Shown: piece after piece, positions 48,295-57,213 of the stretch
Numbering within the stretch: position 1 is the first letter of the stretch
How the letters are laid out: each line of letters starts with the position of its first letter
Source of the DNA: Pseudomonas sp. URIL14HWK12:I12
GTDB taxonomy: Bacteria > Pseudomonadota > Gammaproteobacteria > Pseudomonadales > Pseudomonadaceae
DNA length: 64,000 nucleotides
Direction of reading: 5' to 3'
Assembly: GCF_003097135.1 (NCBI RefSeq)
Contig: NZ_QEQL01000005.1
Location: 124,001 to 188,000, forward strand
Translations under genes and position numbers: made by a program
The notes under the pieces: model-generated
The model's database searches: none
What the model was told of the DNA's origin: nothing
The model's input: only the letters and a program-made list of their open reading frames with translations

Positions 48295-49677
48295 TCACGC
48301 CACCTCGATGGCGGCCATCAGCCCGGTTTCCATGTGGTCGATCACATGGCAGTGAAACATCCACGTACCCGGGTTATCAGCCACCAACGCCACCTGGGCA
48401 CGTTCGTTACGGCCCAGTAGAAAGGTGTCGGTGAAATAAGGGGTAATTTTGCGCTTGTTCGAGGCGATCACCTTGAAGCTCATACCGTGCAGGTGAATGG
48501 GGTGCTGATACTGAGTGAGGTTACGCAGCTCGAAAATATAGGTTCGGCCCAAGCGCAGCCGCGCGATGGGGCGCTCGGCGCAGGTTTTGTCGTCTATGTC
48601 CCATGCCTGGCCGTTGACCTGCCACAGGCTGGGCGCGCTGGCCTGGGCGGCTAAAAGTGACGGTTTGGCGGCCCATTCGAAGTTGAACGGCACGATTTCT
48701 GCGTTGGCCAGGTCAGGCTCGGGCAGTGGATTGCGCGGCAACCGAGGCGGCCATAGCTGGCCGCCCCCAGTGGCCGCAATGACCTTGAAGGTACCCAGCC
48801 GCATCGGGCCATCGCGCAGGGCGATTTCACCGCCCTCGGCGCCAGGGCGCAGCGCCAGGCAAAGGCGCATGCCCGGGCCGAGCCAGTAGTCTTCCAGCAG
48901 CGGCACGGGCTCGACGGGATTGCCGTCGATGGCGTAGATCCGTGCTTCGGCATCCCCCTTGAGATTGATGCGGTAGGTGGCGGTGTTGTCCAGGTTGAGC
49001 AAGCGCACCCGGGTGACCTCCCCTGCCGGAACCTCCACCACGCCCAATGGTACCCCGTTGACACTCGACAGCCGCCCCAGCGTGCCATTTCGCGCCGCCT
49101 CTCGCGGGATGCTGAACGGCAGGAAAGCACCCTGCTCGTCCACATGCCAGTTCTTCAGGCTCACAGTGCGCTCATGTACAAACCCTGTTGGGTCACGCTC
49201 TTCGACAATCAACGGCGCCACCAGGCCACGGCCTAGCTGTTCGGCACTGCTCTGGTGCGGGTGATACCAATAACTGCCGGCATCGGGCACACGGAAGCGA
49301 TAGTCGAAATACTCACCCGGCAGCACCGGCATCTGCGATACGTAAGGCACCCCGTCCATCTCCAGCGGCAGGCGGATGCCGTGCCAGTGCACGGTGCTGG
49401 AAACCGGCAGGCGGTTATGGAAGCGCACCCGCAGCCAATCGCCTTGGCGCACCCGCAGTTCGGTGCCGGGGGCGCTGGCGCCGTAGGCCCAGGCGGGGGT
49501 TTGATAGCCGTGGACCAATTCGAGGGGAGTAGGTTGGGCGACGAGGTCGTGGTCAAAGCCAGCGGGCGGGGTTTCGCGCCACCACTGCCGGCCCAACGCC
49601 CCTATCGCGCCCGCCCCCGCTAGCCCGGCGCCCACGATCATCAATTGCCGGCGGCTGATAGGCATGCGCTGTTCCAT
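48295..49677 (-). CDS. Tat-exported multicopper oxidase
   Basis: A 460-aa periplasmic oxidase with three cupredoxin domains. The Tat signal is SRRQLMIVGAGLAGAGA. The copper ligands are complete: VHWHGIRL and YWYHPHQSS for domain 1, and HPIHLHGMSF and FHCHVIDHMETGLM at the C-terminus, including the type 1 Cys and a Met axial ligand. No Met-rich insert like that of CueO is seen. In P. aeruginosa a homologous gene lies directly downstream of guaA. The 226 bp to the next gene hold nothing recognisable. Confidence 0.92.
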   Translation of the reverse strand: MEQRMPISRRQLMIVGAGLAGAGAIGALGRQWWRETPPAGFDHDLVAQPTPLELVHGYQTPAWAYGASAPGTELRVRQGDWLRVRFHNRLPVSSTVHWHGIRLPLEMDGVPYVSQMPVLPGEYFDYRFRVPDAGSYWYHPHQSSAEQLGRGLVAPLIVEERDPTGFVHERTVSLKNWHVDEQGAFLPFSIPREAARNGTLGRLSSVNGVPLGVVEVPAGEVTRVRLLNLDNTATYRINLKGDAEARIYAIDGNPVEPVPLLEDYWLGPGMRLCLALRPGAEGGEIALRDGPMRLGTFKVIAATGGGQLWPPRLPRNPLPEPDLANAEIVPFNFEWAAKPSLLAAQASAPSLWQVNGQAWDIDDKTCAERPIARLRLGRTYIFELRNLTQYQHPIHLHGMSFKVIASNKRKITPYFTDTFLLGRNERAQVALVADNPGTWMFHCHVIDHMETGLMAAIEVA

Positions 49678-49903
49678 TCACTCAAAGCGGGGAAGGATAT
49701 CCACTGGGAGCTGAATGATTAACAGCTGTACATATGAGGTAACAACAAAGCCTGGACGAACAGGCACGCCGTTGCCGGAACCAGCACAGCGCTACCGGCA
49801 GCGGCTTTTCTCACCAGCAGGGACAAGCGCGCGGGTGGTAGGTGTTTGCGAGCGATTTTAGAAAGTGCGGTGTGTTTCGAATACCTGACCTTTGGCCCGG
49901 AGG

Positions 49904-50668
49904 CTATGGAGCGGTAGTCGATTCTCGATCGATCTCCGGGGGCCATTTCACTTTCTCAGCCAGGCGATGGAAAAGGTTGTAAGGGGCGACTTCGTTGGCG
50001 TCGCGGGGGGTAGTAAAGGGCGGTAATGCGCAGGGGCCGTGTTGCATGTAGGTGCAGATGTAATTCCAGAGGCTGGCGTCCTGGACGCCGAATCGGAGGG
50101 GGAAGCGGTCGATGACCTCATTGGTTCCGGGTTGAACGATAGAGAGCATGATCCCTTCTCCGGAAAATATTCGTCGGTTAGTAATGAAGTATTCGGCACG
50201 CACTTGCGCCCAATTGTATACCGCAACATCAACCAAGCACGTTTTCCATGGCACTAGCCAATTTGGGCTAGTGTTGTAGGCGTATATTTTTTGCCTGCGA
50301 AAGTTCAAACGGATTGGATTATCTCGCGGGATTGAAATAGTGAATCGCGCGGCCATGGCCGGGCACCAAATAGATAAAACGAGGCTGAGCGATAGGTAAA
50401 ATACACTTTCCAGATCAGGAGCCTGCCAGCGTTTTGCTATGTCGTAAAAAATGCAGACACTTGCAGTCGTCAACATTATTGCCATCAACCCTACAACTCC
50501 TCGCATCACGACAAAGGGCCGACTTATCTCCATATAAACATCAGACATTACGTTTATTTCTAAAAATCCCGAGCACGTATTTCTGACGATATTCTCTGGC
50601 GCCAGATCCAGTTTCCAACCACGACAGGGGGGATTCAATTTTGGGAATCTTGAGTTCGAGACAGCCAT
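49904..50668 (-). CDS. Probable immunity protein of the VasX-like effector (DUF6708-like)
   Basis: A 254-aa protein starting MAVSNSRFPKL, 10 bp after the effector stop. Two adjacent hydrophobic segments lie at about residues 55-75 and 90-108 (VVGLMAIMLTTASVCIFY, VFYLSLSLVLSIWCPAMAA), followed by a soluble domain (LNFRRQKIYAYNTSPNWLVPW). This resembles DUF6708 proteins found beside T6SS VasX-type effectors. Position and membrane topology fit protection against a membrane-active toxin. The immunity role is inference. The gene is AT-richer than the flanks, like the effector C-terminus. Confidence 0.65.
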   Translation of the reverse strand: MAVSNSRFPKLNPPCRGWKLDLAPENIVRNTCSGFLEINVMSDVYMEISRPFVVMRGVVGLMAIMLTTASVCIFYDIAKRWQAPDLESVFYLSLSLVLSIWCPAMAARFTISIPRDNPIRLNFRRQKIYAYNTSPNWLVPWKTCLVDVAVYNWAQVRAEYFITNRRIFSGEGIMLSIVQPGTNEVIDRFPLRFGVQDASLWNYICTYMQHGPCALPPFTTPRDANEVAPYNLFHRLAEKVKWPPEIDRESTTAP

Positions 50669-50678
50669 ATTTATACAC

Positions 50679-53600
50679 TCATAACCAGGATTGAATTCGC
50701 ATAGGCTTTGGGTCAACCGGCTGATCGACCCAATAATCAATCACTATTTCTACGCTGCCTGTTTCAAAGCGGAAATCGAATTCCAGACAGCCAAATATTT
50801 TACGAATTATCCTCCCCTTGCCATCCTGAACATCCTCAACCCTAAGGTTATTCAGCGCGCACTCTCTGTCGACTTGCTTTTTAACCGTATCATCTTGGGC
50901 CGAATCGCTACGAAAAATTGAATTCCGGTTCGCGTTGTTTTTGCTCAGCGTGTAGATTTCCCATCGACATCGAGACACTCCAATCTTGAAGTTAGGAAGC
51001 GTTATCGAATAAACAAGATAACTCACCGGGAGCGTTGTAGGCCCACCACCGATGAGAGGCACAAATCCATTCTGCCTGTATCGCGCAATATCAGTAGTAA
51101 CGGACAACTCGGCAGATGCTCCGACTAAGGCCACATGGAGCTCGTTGATCATACTGTCCATGTCTAGCGGGACCTGCCACTGCCTCTCTTGGGCAGGCAG
51201 CCCCCAATTACACCTACGGACCCATTGCTCCAGCGATGTAGATTCATTTTTTCTGGCAGTCCAGTAAAGTGCATAGGCCACTAGAATCAAGATCAAACCA
51301 GAGGCGAGCGGAAACAGTACAATAGCAAATCCAAGTGCATAGCTAGCGAGTATCGCCGAAGACACTCCCGCAGCTAATCCGGCAGCAAAATAAGCGTGAG
51401 ACGCTTTAACATCCCCCTTCTTTGAAGTCCTGCTGTACCCAATAAAATACTGAACACTGTCTATCGCTCCAGACAGCGATGCTAGAAACCCGCCACTACT
51501 GATGATTTTCTCACTCGCGCGCAAAACCCCATGCGTACTTCCCCCCCATACCGAACCGGCCACCTTCAACGCCCCACCCACTGCCTCAACCCCCATTCCA
51601 ATCACCCCAAGCGTCGCCGACCCGACCGCGGCCACTGCCTCGGCGTGCTCCGGCCCTGACACCCCCTGCAATGCGCTGTAGTTCCTGAGCAAACTGTCCT
51701 GCTGAAACCACACCCCGCCCAAGCTCAACAACAACCCCGACTTCCCGGCCCCCATGCCGGCCAGCGCCCGGCGCGTGTCGTCCATCGTGTCGATCGCCAA
51801 CCCGCGCGCATGCCCCGACGTCAGTTGCTGCTCCTGAACAGTTTTGGCGAGGTGCCCTTGCAACCCGCCACTGCCCAGCGCGACCGTTCGAAAGGTTTCC
51901 CCCGCGACAGGTTTGGCCATGGCGCTGAGCCGCATGATCTTGGCTTTGAGTGATTCGGCGCTTTCCAGCGCCCACAGCGTGACATCGATGAACTTGCCAT
52001 TGGGGTAGGCAATGGCGGCGGTAAACGCTGTGTTCAGCACCGTGGCGCGCAGTTTGTTTTGCAGCGGGTTGCGCAGTTGCTGGTCTAGGTTGTCGGCGAA
52101 CCTGCGGGTTTGCGTTTGCACGGTGTCGTCGAGCATCCGCAGGTATTCACTCGGCGTGAGCGACACCACCAGTTGGCTCATGTGCAGCCCGGCGTAACGC
52201 AGCAACGCGGCGCTGTGGGTGTGGCCGATCAAGTCACGTGTACGCTGGCGCAGGCGCGGGGCGAGGGTGTGTTGGGCGTTGAGAACTGCCGCGAGCAGTT
52301 GACCGATGGCGTCCTGCACCGGGCCTGCCATCAGCTTCTTGCCTTCGTCGCTGGTGATGAGGCTTTTGATCGCGTCATAGGCTTTGCCAAGGTCGTCACC
52401 GGCCAGGCCTTGCTGGATCAGCTCGATCAGGGGGCGTTGTTTGGCCAGCAGGGCCTGGTAGATGAGGCTGTCGTGGTCTTCCAGGAGGGTCAGCCATAGC
52501 TGCTGCGTGGCGCCCGGGGCCTGCCCCTCTGCAAGTAGCTGTTCAGTGGGGCCGCCGGCCAGTACGGCGGCCTGCATGAGAATGAAGGCTTGCATCGAGA
52601 GCGCGCAGGCTGGGTCGTAGTCGTGTTCAGCGATCAGCGCGAAGCTGGGGCTTTCGAATTGGGCTTTGTAGGTGCGCCCCAGTGCATCGACGCTGGCCTG
52701 CCAGATGTTCAGCTCATGCGCATAGCCGCTTTCGAATGCGGCGCGGGCGCTTTCGTCGTAGCGTTCTTCCAGCCGTGCGATAGCCGCTTTTTGCTGACGG
52801 GTAGTCTCGGTCTTTACATTCAACGGCCTAAGGTGATTCTTGTCGCCAGCGATACCCTGATTCCATTTCTCGCGTTCAGGATTCTGCTCTTTAACCTTCT
52901 GCTCTGCCTGCTGCGCCGCCGCCCGCAGATAAGCCCCGCGAATTCCCACCAGCGCCTGCGAGGTGAACAACTCAAACTGCCGCTGCGGCTCGCTGCGCCA
53001 GGCCTGCATGGCCTGAAACTGCAACAGGCGTTGGGCATTGACCTCCTGCACCACGCCCACGGGGTCCTCCAAAGCCAGCGCCAGCACCCCATTCGGCAGG
53101 TTTTCCCGTGCCATCAAGGTGGCGATGTATTCGCGGAACACTTCTTCCGGCCCGAACCGGCGCGAGTAGTAACCGTGCGCGCTGGTGAACGGCAGGTACT
53201 GGTCCGCGGCATGCTCCAGCACCTCGCCCAGCTTCATGTCCTCGCCGGTCATGGCGATCCCATGGGCCTGCGGTTGCTGGCGCACACTGGCCAGGTTCAG
53301 CTCATGAAAACGCGCACTCAGCGCCGGATCGCCTGCGGCAATGGCCTGTTTGTAGCGGTCCAGTACCGCGCGCGGCCAGGGGTCGTTGGCGAAGGCGACC
53401 CAGGCCCTGCTGTAGCGCTGAGTGTCGAAGGTCACGAAGGCGGCCGGCAGCATGTGGTTGTGGCGTACGCAGGCCTCGGCCAGCGGGGCTGGGCGGTCCA
53501 GCGGCATCTCCAGCGGCATGAACTGGCGAAGGGTGCCTTGCTCGCTGACCTCGTAGGCCTGCCAGACGCGGGCGTCGAGCAGCACGTACACATAGCCTTG

Positions 53601-53813
53601 GCGCAGGGTGCGCAGTTGCTCCAAGTGCAGATCGAAGGCCGTAGCGTGCGTGGCGCCCGGGAGCGGCTGGGGCTGGGGGTTGCTGGGGCGCGGCGCGAAG
53701 GCCTTGCGCAGCAGCAGCACCGGCAGGCCGGTGCGGCCACAGGCGGCACACTGGCCCTCGGGCAGCGGGTCGGCTTCGCAGAGCAGGGTGTCGAAGTCGA
53801 GGGAGCCTTGCAT
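50679..53813 (-). CDS. VasX-like type VI secretion effector
   Basis: A 1044-aa protein (ATG at 53813; a GTG at 53855 would add 14 residues). The N-terminal region fits the VasX/BTH_I2691-type domain (CAACGRTGLPVLLLRKAF with a Cys pair, LRTLRQGYVYVLLDARVWQAYEV). A long helical middle follows. Strong hydrophobic segments lie at about 810-851 (GFAIVLFPLASGLILILVAYAL), as in membrane-permeabilising VasX. From about residue 760 base composition shifts to clearly more A and T, suggesting an exchanged C-terminal toxin module. A probable immunity gene follows. No T6SS structural gene, VgrG or PAAR is in the window. Confidence 0.82.
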   Translation of the reverse strand: MQGSLDFDTLLCEADPLPEGQCAACGRTGLPVLLLRKAFAPRPSNPQPQPLPGATHATAFDLHLEQLRTLRQGYVYVLLDARVWQAYEVSEQGTLRQFMPLEMPLDRPAPLAEACVRHNHMLPAAFVTFDTQRYSRAWVAFANDPWPRAVLDRYKQAIAAGDPALSARFHELNLASVRQQPQAHGIAMTGEDMKLGEVLEHAADQYLPFTSAHGYYSRRFGPEEVFREYIATLMARENLPNGVLALALEDPVGVVQEVNAQRLLQFQAMQAWRSEPQRQFELFTSQALVGIRGAYLRAAAQQAEQKVKEQNPEREKWNQGIAGDKNHLRPLNVKTETTRQQKAAIARLEERYDESARAAFESGYAHELNIWQASVDALGRTYKAQFESPSFALIAEHDYDPACALSMQAFILMQAAVLAGGPTEQLLAEGQAPGATQQLWLTLLEDHDSLIYQALLAKQRPLIELIQQGLAGDDLGKAYDAIKSLITSDEGKKLMAGPVQDAIGQLLAAVLNAQHTLAPRLRQRTRDLIGHTHSAALLRYAGLHMSQLVVSLTPSEYLRMLDDTVQTQTRRFADNLDQQLRNPLQNKLRATVLNTAFTAAIAYPNGKFIDVTLWALESAESLKAKIMRLSAMAKPVAGETFRTVALGSGGLQGHLAKTVQEQQLTSGHARGLAIDTMDDTRRALAGMGAGKSGLLLSLGGVWFQQDSLLRNYSALQGVSGPEHAEAVAAVGSATLGVIGMGVEAVGGALKVAGSVWGGSTHGVLRASEKIISSGGFLASLSGAIDSVQYFIGYSRTSKKGDVKASHAYFAAGLAAGVSSAILASYALGFAIVLFPLASGLILILVAYALYWTARKNESTSLEQWVRRCNWGLPAQERQWQVPLDMDSMINELHVALVGASAELSVTTDIARYRQNGFVPLIGGGPTTLPVSYLVYSITLPNFKIGVSRCRWEIYTLSKNNANRNSIFRSDSAQDDTVKKQVDRECALNNLRVEDVQDGKGRIIRKIFGCLEFDFRFETGSVEIVIDYWVDQPVDPKPMRIQSWL

Positions 53814-53972
53814 GCTGGCGGGTCCATGGGCTGAGAGAGGGCCGCATGAGAACACGCTGGGGAGTGGGGCAAAATGGGATGAGTTCTGAGTTATGCGCTA
53901 CGCCATAGCTACGGGATAGGGGAAAGAGCACCTAGCACCTCTGTTCGCAGGCTGACCACTGTGCGGTCGCTT

Positions 53973-54593
53973 TCAGAAGTGCACCTCGGCCAACAAGGCC
54001 TCGATCCTCTGTTCGGTGTGGGCGGTTGCAGCCTTCATCGCGTCGGGCCCGAACACCGTGCCTTCGACACGCACAACCTCAACGTCCGCCAGGCCGATGA
54101 AGCTGAGCAGATGCAGCAGGTAGTTGGTCTGGAAGTCGAACGGCGCCCAGGCCCCTTCCGAGAACACACCGCCCGCGGCAGTGACGAGATAAACCTTCTT
54201 GCCCGTTAGCAACCCCTTTGGCCCGGTATCGCCATAGCCAAAAGTAACCCCAGGCCATGTCACGTGATCGAACCAAGCCTTAAGCTGAGATGACGGCCCG
54301 AAATTAATCATGCCCGACCCCAGCACGATCACATCAGCGGCCTTCAACTCATCCACAAGCTGTTGGGCCACTTGCACGGCCTCCGCCTGTTCAGGCGAGC
54401 GCTCATCCGGTGGAGTGACCCGGCCCTGAATGTAAGCCGGCGTAATGTGTGGCGGCGGGTTCGCGGCCAGGTCTCGCACAGTCAGCGAGCCATGGGCGCG
54501 GCCCTTGATACCTTCGGCGAGCTGGGTGGCAAAACGAGTGGAAAGGCTTTCGGCGCCACGAGGGCTTGAAGTGATAAGCAGGGTACGTTTCAT
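53973..54593 (-). CDS. azoR: FMN-dependent NADH azoreductase
   Basis: A 206-aa flavodoxin-fold quinone/azo reductase. The ATG at 54593 follows AGGTGG. Motifs: [19 protein letters not shown] (FMN phosphate site), [21 protein letters not shown], and [10 protein letters not shown] near the flavin. It is divergent from the HxlR regulator, whose family commonly controls such reductases in response to electrophiles or quinones. Confidence 0.93.
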   Translation of the reverse strand: MKRTLLITSSPRGAESLSTRFATQLAEGIKGRAHGSLTVRDLAANPPPHITPAYIQGRVTPPDERSPEQAEAVQVAQQLVDELKAADVIVLGSGMINFGPSSQLKAWFDHVTWPGVTFGYGDTGPKGLLTGKKVYLVTAAGGVFSEGAWAPFDFQTNYLLHLLSFIGLADVEVVRVEGTVFGPDAMKAATAHTEQRIEALLAEVHF

Positions 54594-54702
54594 AAAGGCC
54601 ACCTGGTATAGAATGAGAACTAGGTAAATTATTTAGCCTAACTTACCTAACCATACCGAGGATGGTAGGGTCACCGCCGTTCCCCCACAAGAAGGCACAT
54701 TC

Positions 54703-55116
54703 ATGTTACCTGGGCCCACCGAACCATCTGACGCACTGCCTGCTCCTGATGCAGGCGGTTGCCTGGCGACCCGAAAAATCCTTGATCGCATTGGCGACAA
54801 ATGGACGCTTTATATCGTCGCGACACTCGCCAGTGGGCCGCATCGCTTTAATGAGCTGAAACGGGGCATCAACGGCATTTCCCAGCGAATGCTGACACTG
54901 ACGTTACGCGGGTTGGAACGCGACGGGCTGGTTACTCGAACGGTGTATCCGAGCATTCCTCCCCGCGTCGATTACGCACTTACCGATCTGGGTAAAACTC
55001 TGTTGAAGCCGGTCATGGCGTTGGTCAACTGGGCGAACGACAACCAGTTCGCCATCGCGCAGGCTCAAACGTGTTTTGACGAACAGCCAGAAGACGCGAG
55101 CTACGAACGGCGGTAA
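54703..55116 (+). CDS. HxlR-family transcriptional regulator
   Basis: A 137-aa winged-helix regulator: LATRKILDRIGDKWTLYIVATLASGPHRFNELKRGI, then ISQRMLTLTLRGLERDGLVTR. A single Cys just before the DNA-binding domain (GGCLATR) is in the place used as a redox or electrophile sensor in HypR/QorR-type members. It is divergent from azoR across 109 bp and probably represses it. The next 690 bp carry no convincing gene. Confidence 0.9.
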   Translation: MLPGPTEPSDALPAPDAGGCLATRKILDRIGDKWTLYIVATLASGPHRFNELKRGINGISQRMLTLTLRGLERDGLVTRTVYPSIPPRVDYALTDLGKTLLKPVMALVNWANDNQFAIAQAQTCFDEQPEDASYERR

Positions 55117-55335
55117 GCCAGCCTGAGACGGTTCGGGCTTGCAGGGCCTACATATTTCGGTCGATCTGCAGGGTAGCTACGAGTGATAAGGGTGCTGGTA
55201 GCGACTGGTGCTACGTAGCGCTATACAGAGCGCAAAGGAAAGAGTGTGATGGCCGATGCTTGCATCGATACTTGGCGCAGCGCCAGAGAAGCACGTTGGA
55301 GTGATAGGTAGACCGCTACCCGAACGTGCCAGACC

Positions 55336-55368
55336 CAAAAAGCCAAAAGCCCGCAATTACGCGGGCTT
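55336..55368 (-). terminator. Terminator on the guaA-proximal side (minus strand)
   Basis: AAGCCCGC (55347-55354) and GCGGGCTT (55361-55368) around AATTAC; on the minus strand the stem runs into TTTTGGCTTTTT. It lies about 50 bp past the guaA stop remnant and is best read as the original guaA terminator left behind at the island junction. Confidence 0.7.
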
Positions 55369-55414
55369 CAGGGCATTTTTTGCTAGATCGTGCCGGGCAG
55401 TGCCGGACGCGGGA

Positions 55415-55429
55415 TCATTCCCACTCTAT
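55415..55429 (-). pseudogene. guaA: 3' end of guaA at an island attachment site
   Basis: Minus-strand codons ATA GAG TGG GAA TGA spell Ile-Glu-Trp-Glu-stop, the conserved C-terminus of GMP synthetase (PPATIEWE in many bacteria). Beyond 55430 the frame has no GuaA sequence. A guaA-type terminator follows on the downstream side. The multicopper oxidase, tadA, mltF and purL genes that normally lie downstream of guaA in Pseudomonas are all present to the left. The simplest reading is an att repeat left by an island inserted at the guaA 3' end, with intact guaA to the right of the window. Confidence 0.65.
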
Positions 55430-55777
55430 CATCTACTAAAAAATAAAATTCTTATTTATCAGCAACTTGCATTATTTCAATAGGATAATACCATGCGAAA
55501 TACCATATCAGACCAACGTAGCTGTGCCTTACTTTTTTATGTGCACAAACTGGCTCAGCCCGAGCCTTCAAGGGGCCAAAGTAGCCGATCTCATCATGCA
55601 ACGCCCCTGGTGACGAGGACGCACTGGCATGATTGAGGGCTGCGAGACTGAATAAGTCAGATTTGGAAGCTCGACCGGAGCGACGCAGCATGAGACGAGG
55701 GGAGCACGAACCACATGCCGAAATGCTGGAGGGATACTGCAAAAATCAAATGACATCGAAGCCCATTTGGAGCACAA
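55430..55777. other. Island-end region without a clear gene
   Basis: About 350 bp of AT-rich then mixed sequence between the guaA remnant and the antitoxin gene. Open frames exist (for example 55452-55742 on the minus strand) but show no recognisable domain or ribosome site. No integrase is visible at this end. Confidence 0.5.
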
Positions 55778-55787
55778 TGTAGCTACA
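55778..55787. promoter_or_regulatory. Candidate antitoxin operator
   Basis: TGTAGCTACA is a perfect 10-bp palindrome 18 bp before the antitoxin start. RelB/DinJ proteins repress their own promoters through such short palindromes. Confidence 0.45.
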
Positions 55788-55805
55788 AAACGCTTGGGGT
55801 ATGCT

Positions 55806-56000
55806 ATGGCAAGCAGTAACGATGTTGTTCGCGCGCGAATTGACGGACATGTAAAAGAGGAAGCCACGAACGTGTTGGCAGGAATGGGCTTATCCGTTTC
55901 AGATGCGATTCGAATGCTGCTCACACGCATTGCAGCCGACAAGGCGCTTCCCTTCGATATCAATCGTGTGCAGGCTCAGCCCAGTATCAGAAAGCAATGA
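55806..56000 (+). CDS. RelB/DinJ-family antitoxin without a partner toxin
   Basis: A 64-aa ribbon-helix-helix protein starting MASSNDVVRARIDGHVKEEA, with VLAGMGLSVSDAIRMLLTRIAADKALPFDI, the standard RelB/DinJ DNA-binding and dimer region. The C-terminal toxin-wrapping part is short. No RelE/YafQ-like gene follows; the next gene, 48 bp away, starts the ABC-3C operon. It may be a solitary remnant or may regulate that operon. Confidence 0.82.
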   Translation: MASSNDVVRARIDGHVKEEATNVLAGMGLSVSDAIRMLLTRIAADKALPFDINRVQAQPSIRKQ

Positions 56001-56047
56001 GCCTCTGCCTGTAAAACTCAAAAAAACCAGGGCTAAGGTATTAAGGC

Positions 56048-56968
56048 ATGGATCGCATACAACAACTCAACTACGAAAAGGACTTCCGCATTGCCTTCTT
56101 AGAATCTAAGGGGGACGGATTTCAACGCTTGTTCGAGAAGCTGATGTCAAAAGCACATCCCAATAACTTCTTGGCTTGCCGGCCTTGGGGCAATGTCGGG
56201 GATCGCAAGAACGACGGATATCTGCCTTCCGCCCGAATCCTTTTTCAGAGTTACGCCCCTAATGAATTAACCGCTTCCGAGGCCATAAAGAAGATCAACG
56301 AAGACTTCGAGGGGGCCAAAGAGCATTGGGAAGATTATTTCGATGAGTGGACGTTCGTACACAACGCCCCGGATGGGCGTCTGGGTCCACACATCATTGA
56401 GGCCTTGGCCAAACTTGCGCAAGATAACCCACAGATCAAGATCGGGCACTGTGGCTACGAGGAAATGCTGGCGAAGTTCCGTCAGCTAAGCCTTCAGGAT
56501 CTCGAGTCTTGGTTCGGCCCTTCGTTAACCATGGAAGCAAATGTCAATCTGGGCTTCAGCGATCTGGCTGCTGTGCTCACTCACATCAGCATCACGCCCG
56601 TGCCCACGGCAAGCGAGGTCAAGGACGTTACGCGCGGAAAGATCGAAGCAAACCTTCTGTCTCAAGCTGTGGCAGACTTTTTGAAAATTGGTATGCAGAA
56701 GTCACCGCTCGTTGCGCAGTTCTTCAATAGCTGGAAAAACCCTACCTACGGTGAGCAGATCGCGCAGGCGTTCAAGAGCGAATACGTGGGACTGCGGGAT
56801 GGAATTCCTCAGCTCCATCCCGATGAAATATTCGGCCGCCTAGAATCGTGGGCCGGGGGCACGACGAACACCACGCCCTCGCACAAGGCGGCGGTGTTAG
56901 CCGTAATGGCATACCTGTTCGACAAGTGCGAAATTTTTGAAGACGCTCAAGCGGTAGGTACTCCATGA
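56048..56968 (+). CDS. ABC-3C system effector-type protein with possible REase-like N-terminus
   Basis: A 306-aa first component of an ABC-three-component system. The N-terminal 85 residues include FQRLFEKLM, CRPWGNVGDRKNDGY and ARILFQSYAP. The GDxxNDG and FQxY pattern resembles the GD-x(3)-DG and Q-x-K strands of Mrr-like restriction endonucleases, with Tyr replacing Lys. The C-terminal part (about 165-300) is helical (HKAAVLAVMAYLFDKCEIFED) like the shared ABC-3C C-terminal domain. It overlaps the middle component by four bases. The nuclease idea is inference. Confidence 0.75.
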   Translation: MDRIQQLNYEKDFRIAFLESKGDGFQRLFEKLMSKAHPNNFLACRPWGNVGDRKNDGYLPSARILFQSYAPNELTASEAIKKINEDFEGAKEHWEDYFDEWTFVHNAPDGRLGPHIIEALAKLAQDNPQIKIGHCGYEEMLAKFRQLSLQDLESWFGPSLTMEANVNLGFSDLAAVLTHISITPVPTASEVKDVTRGKIEANLLSQAVADFLKIGMQKSPLVAQFFNSWKNPTYGEQIAQAFKSEYVGLRDGIPQLHPDEIFGRLESWAGGTTNTTPSHKAAVLAVMAYLFDKCEIFEDAQAVGTP

Positions 56969-57213
56969 TTCTGCCATCCAAACATCTGCCGCAGGATCGT
57001 GCGCTTCTCACTGTCGGTGCACGTGTACTGACATTCCTAGCACGCCCTAAGACTGTCTCCGCACTTTGGGAGGAACTGAACAGACACAACACAGGCTTGA
57101 CCGCAACGCCTCGGCGAATCACATACGATTGGTTTTTGCTCTCCCTTGATCTGTTATACGCACTTGGGACTATCGAACTTGAAAGCGGCCTTGTGGCCCG
57201 GAGGACAGCGTGA
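56965..57213 (+). CDS. ABC-3C system middle component
   Basis: An 82-aa winged-helix-like protein (MILPSKHLPQDRALLTVGARVL, then VSALWEELNRH, then TYDWFLLSLDLLYALGTIELE). It matches the small middle components that sit between effector and ATPase genes in ABC-3C systems, probably the type 6 group. It overlaps both neighbours by four bases (ATGA and GTGA), so the three proteins should be made together. Confidence 0.85.
   Translation: MILPSKHLPQDRALLTVGARVLTFLARPKTVSALWEELNRHNTGLTATPRRITYDWFLLSLDLLYALGTIELESGLVARRTA

Noticed and set aside
50250..50276. Palindrome CACTAGCC/GGCTAGTG as a regulatory site
   Set aside because: It lies inside the coding sequence of the probable immunity gene and has no supporting context.
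49904..54593. A T6SS structural cluster around the VasX-like gene
   Set aside because: No VgrG, PAAR, Hcp or tss gene is present; the effector appears to be an orphan locus.
55452..55742. 96-aa minus-strand frame near the island end, considered as an integrase remnant
   Set aside because: No integrase motif (R-H-R-Y), no ribosome site, and composition is not protein-like.
56001..56047. RelE-type toxin after the antitoxin
   Set aside because: Only 47 bp lie between the antitoxin and the ABC-3C operon, too short for a toxin gene.
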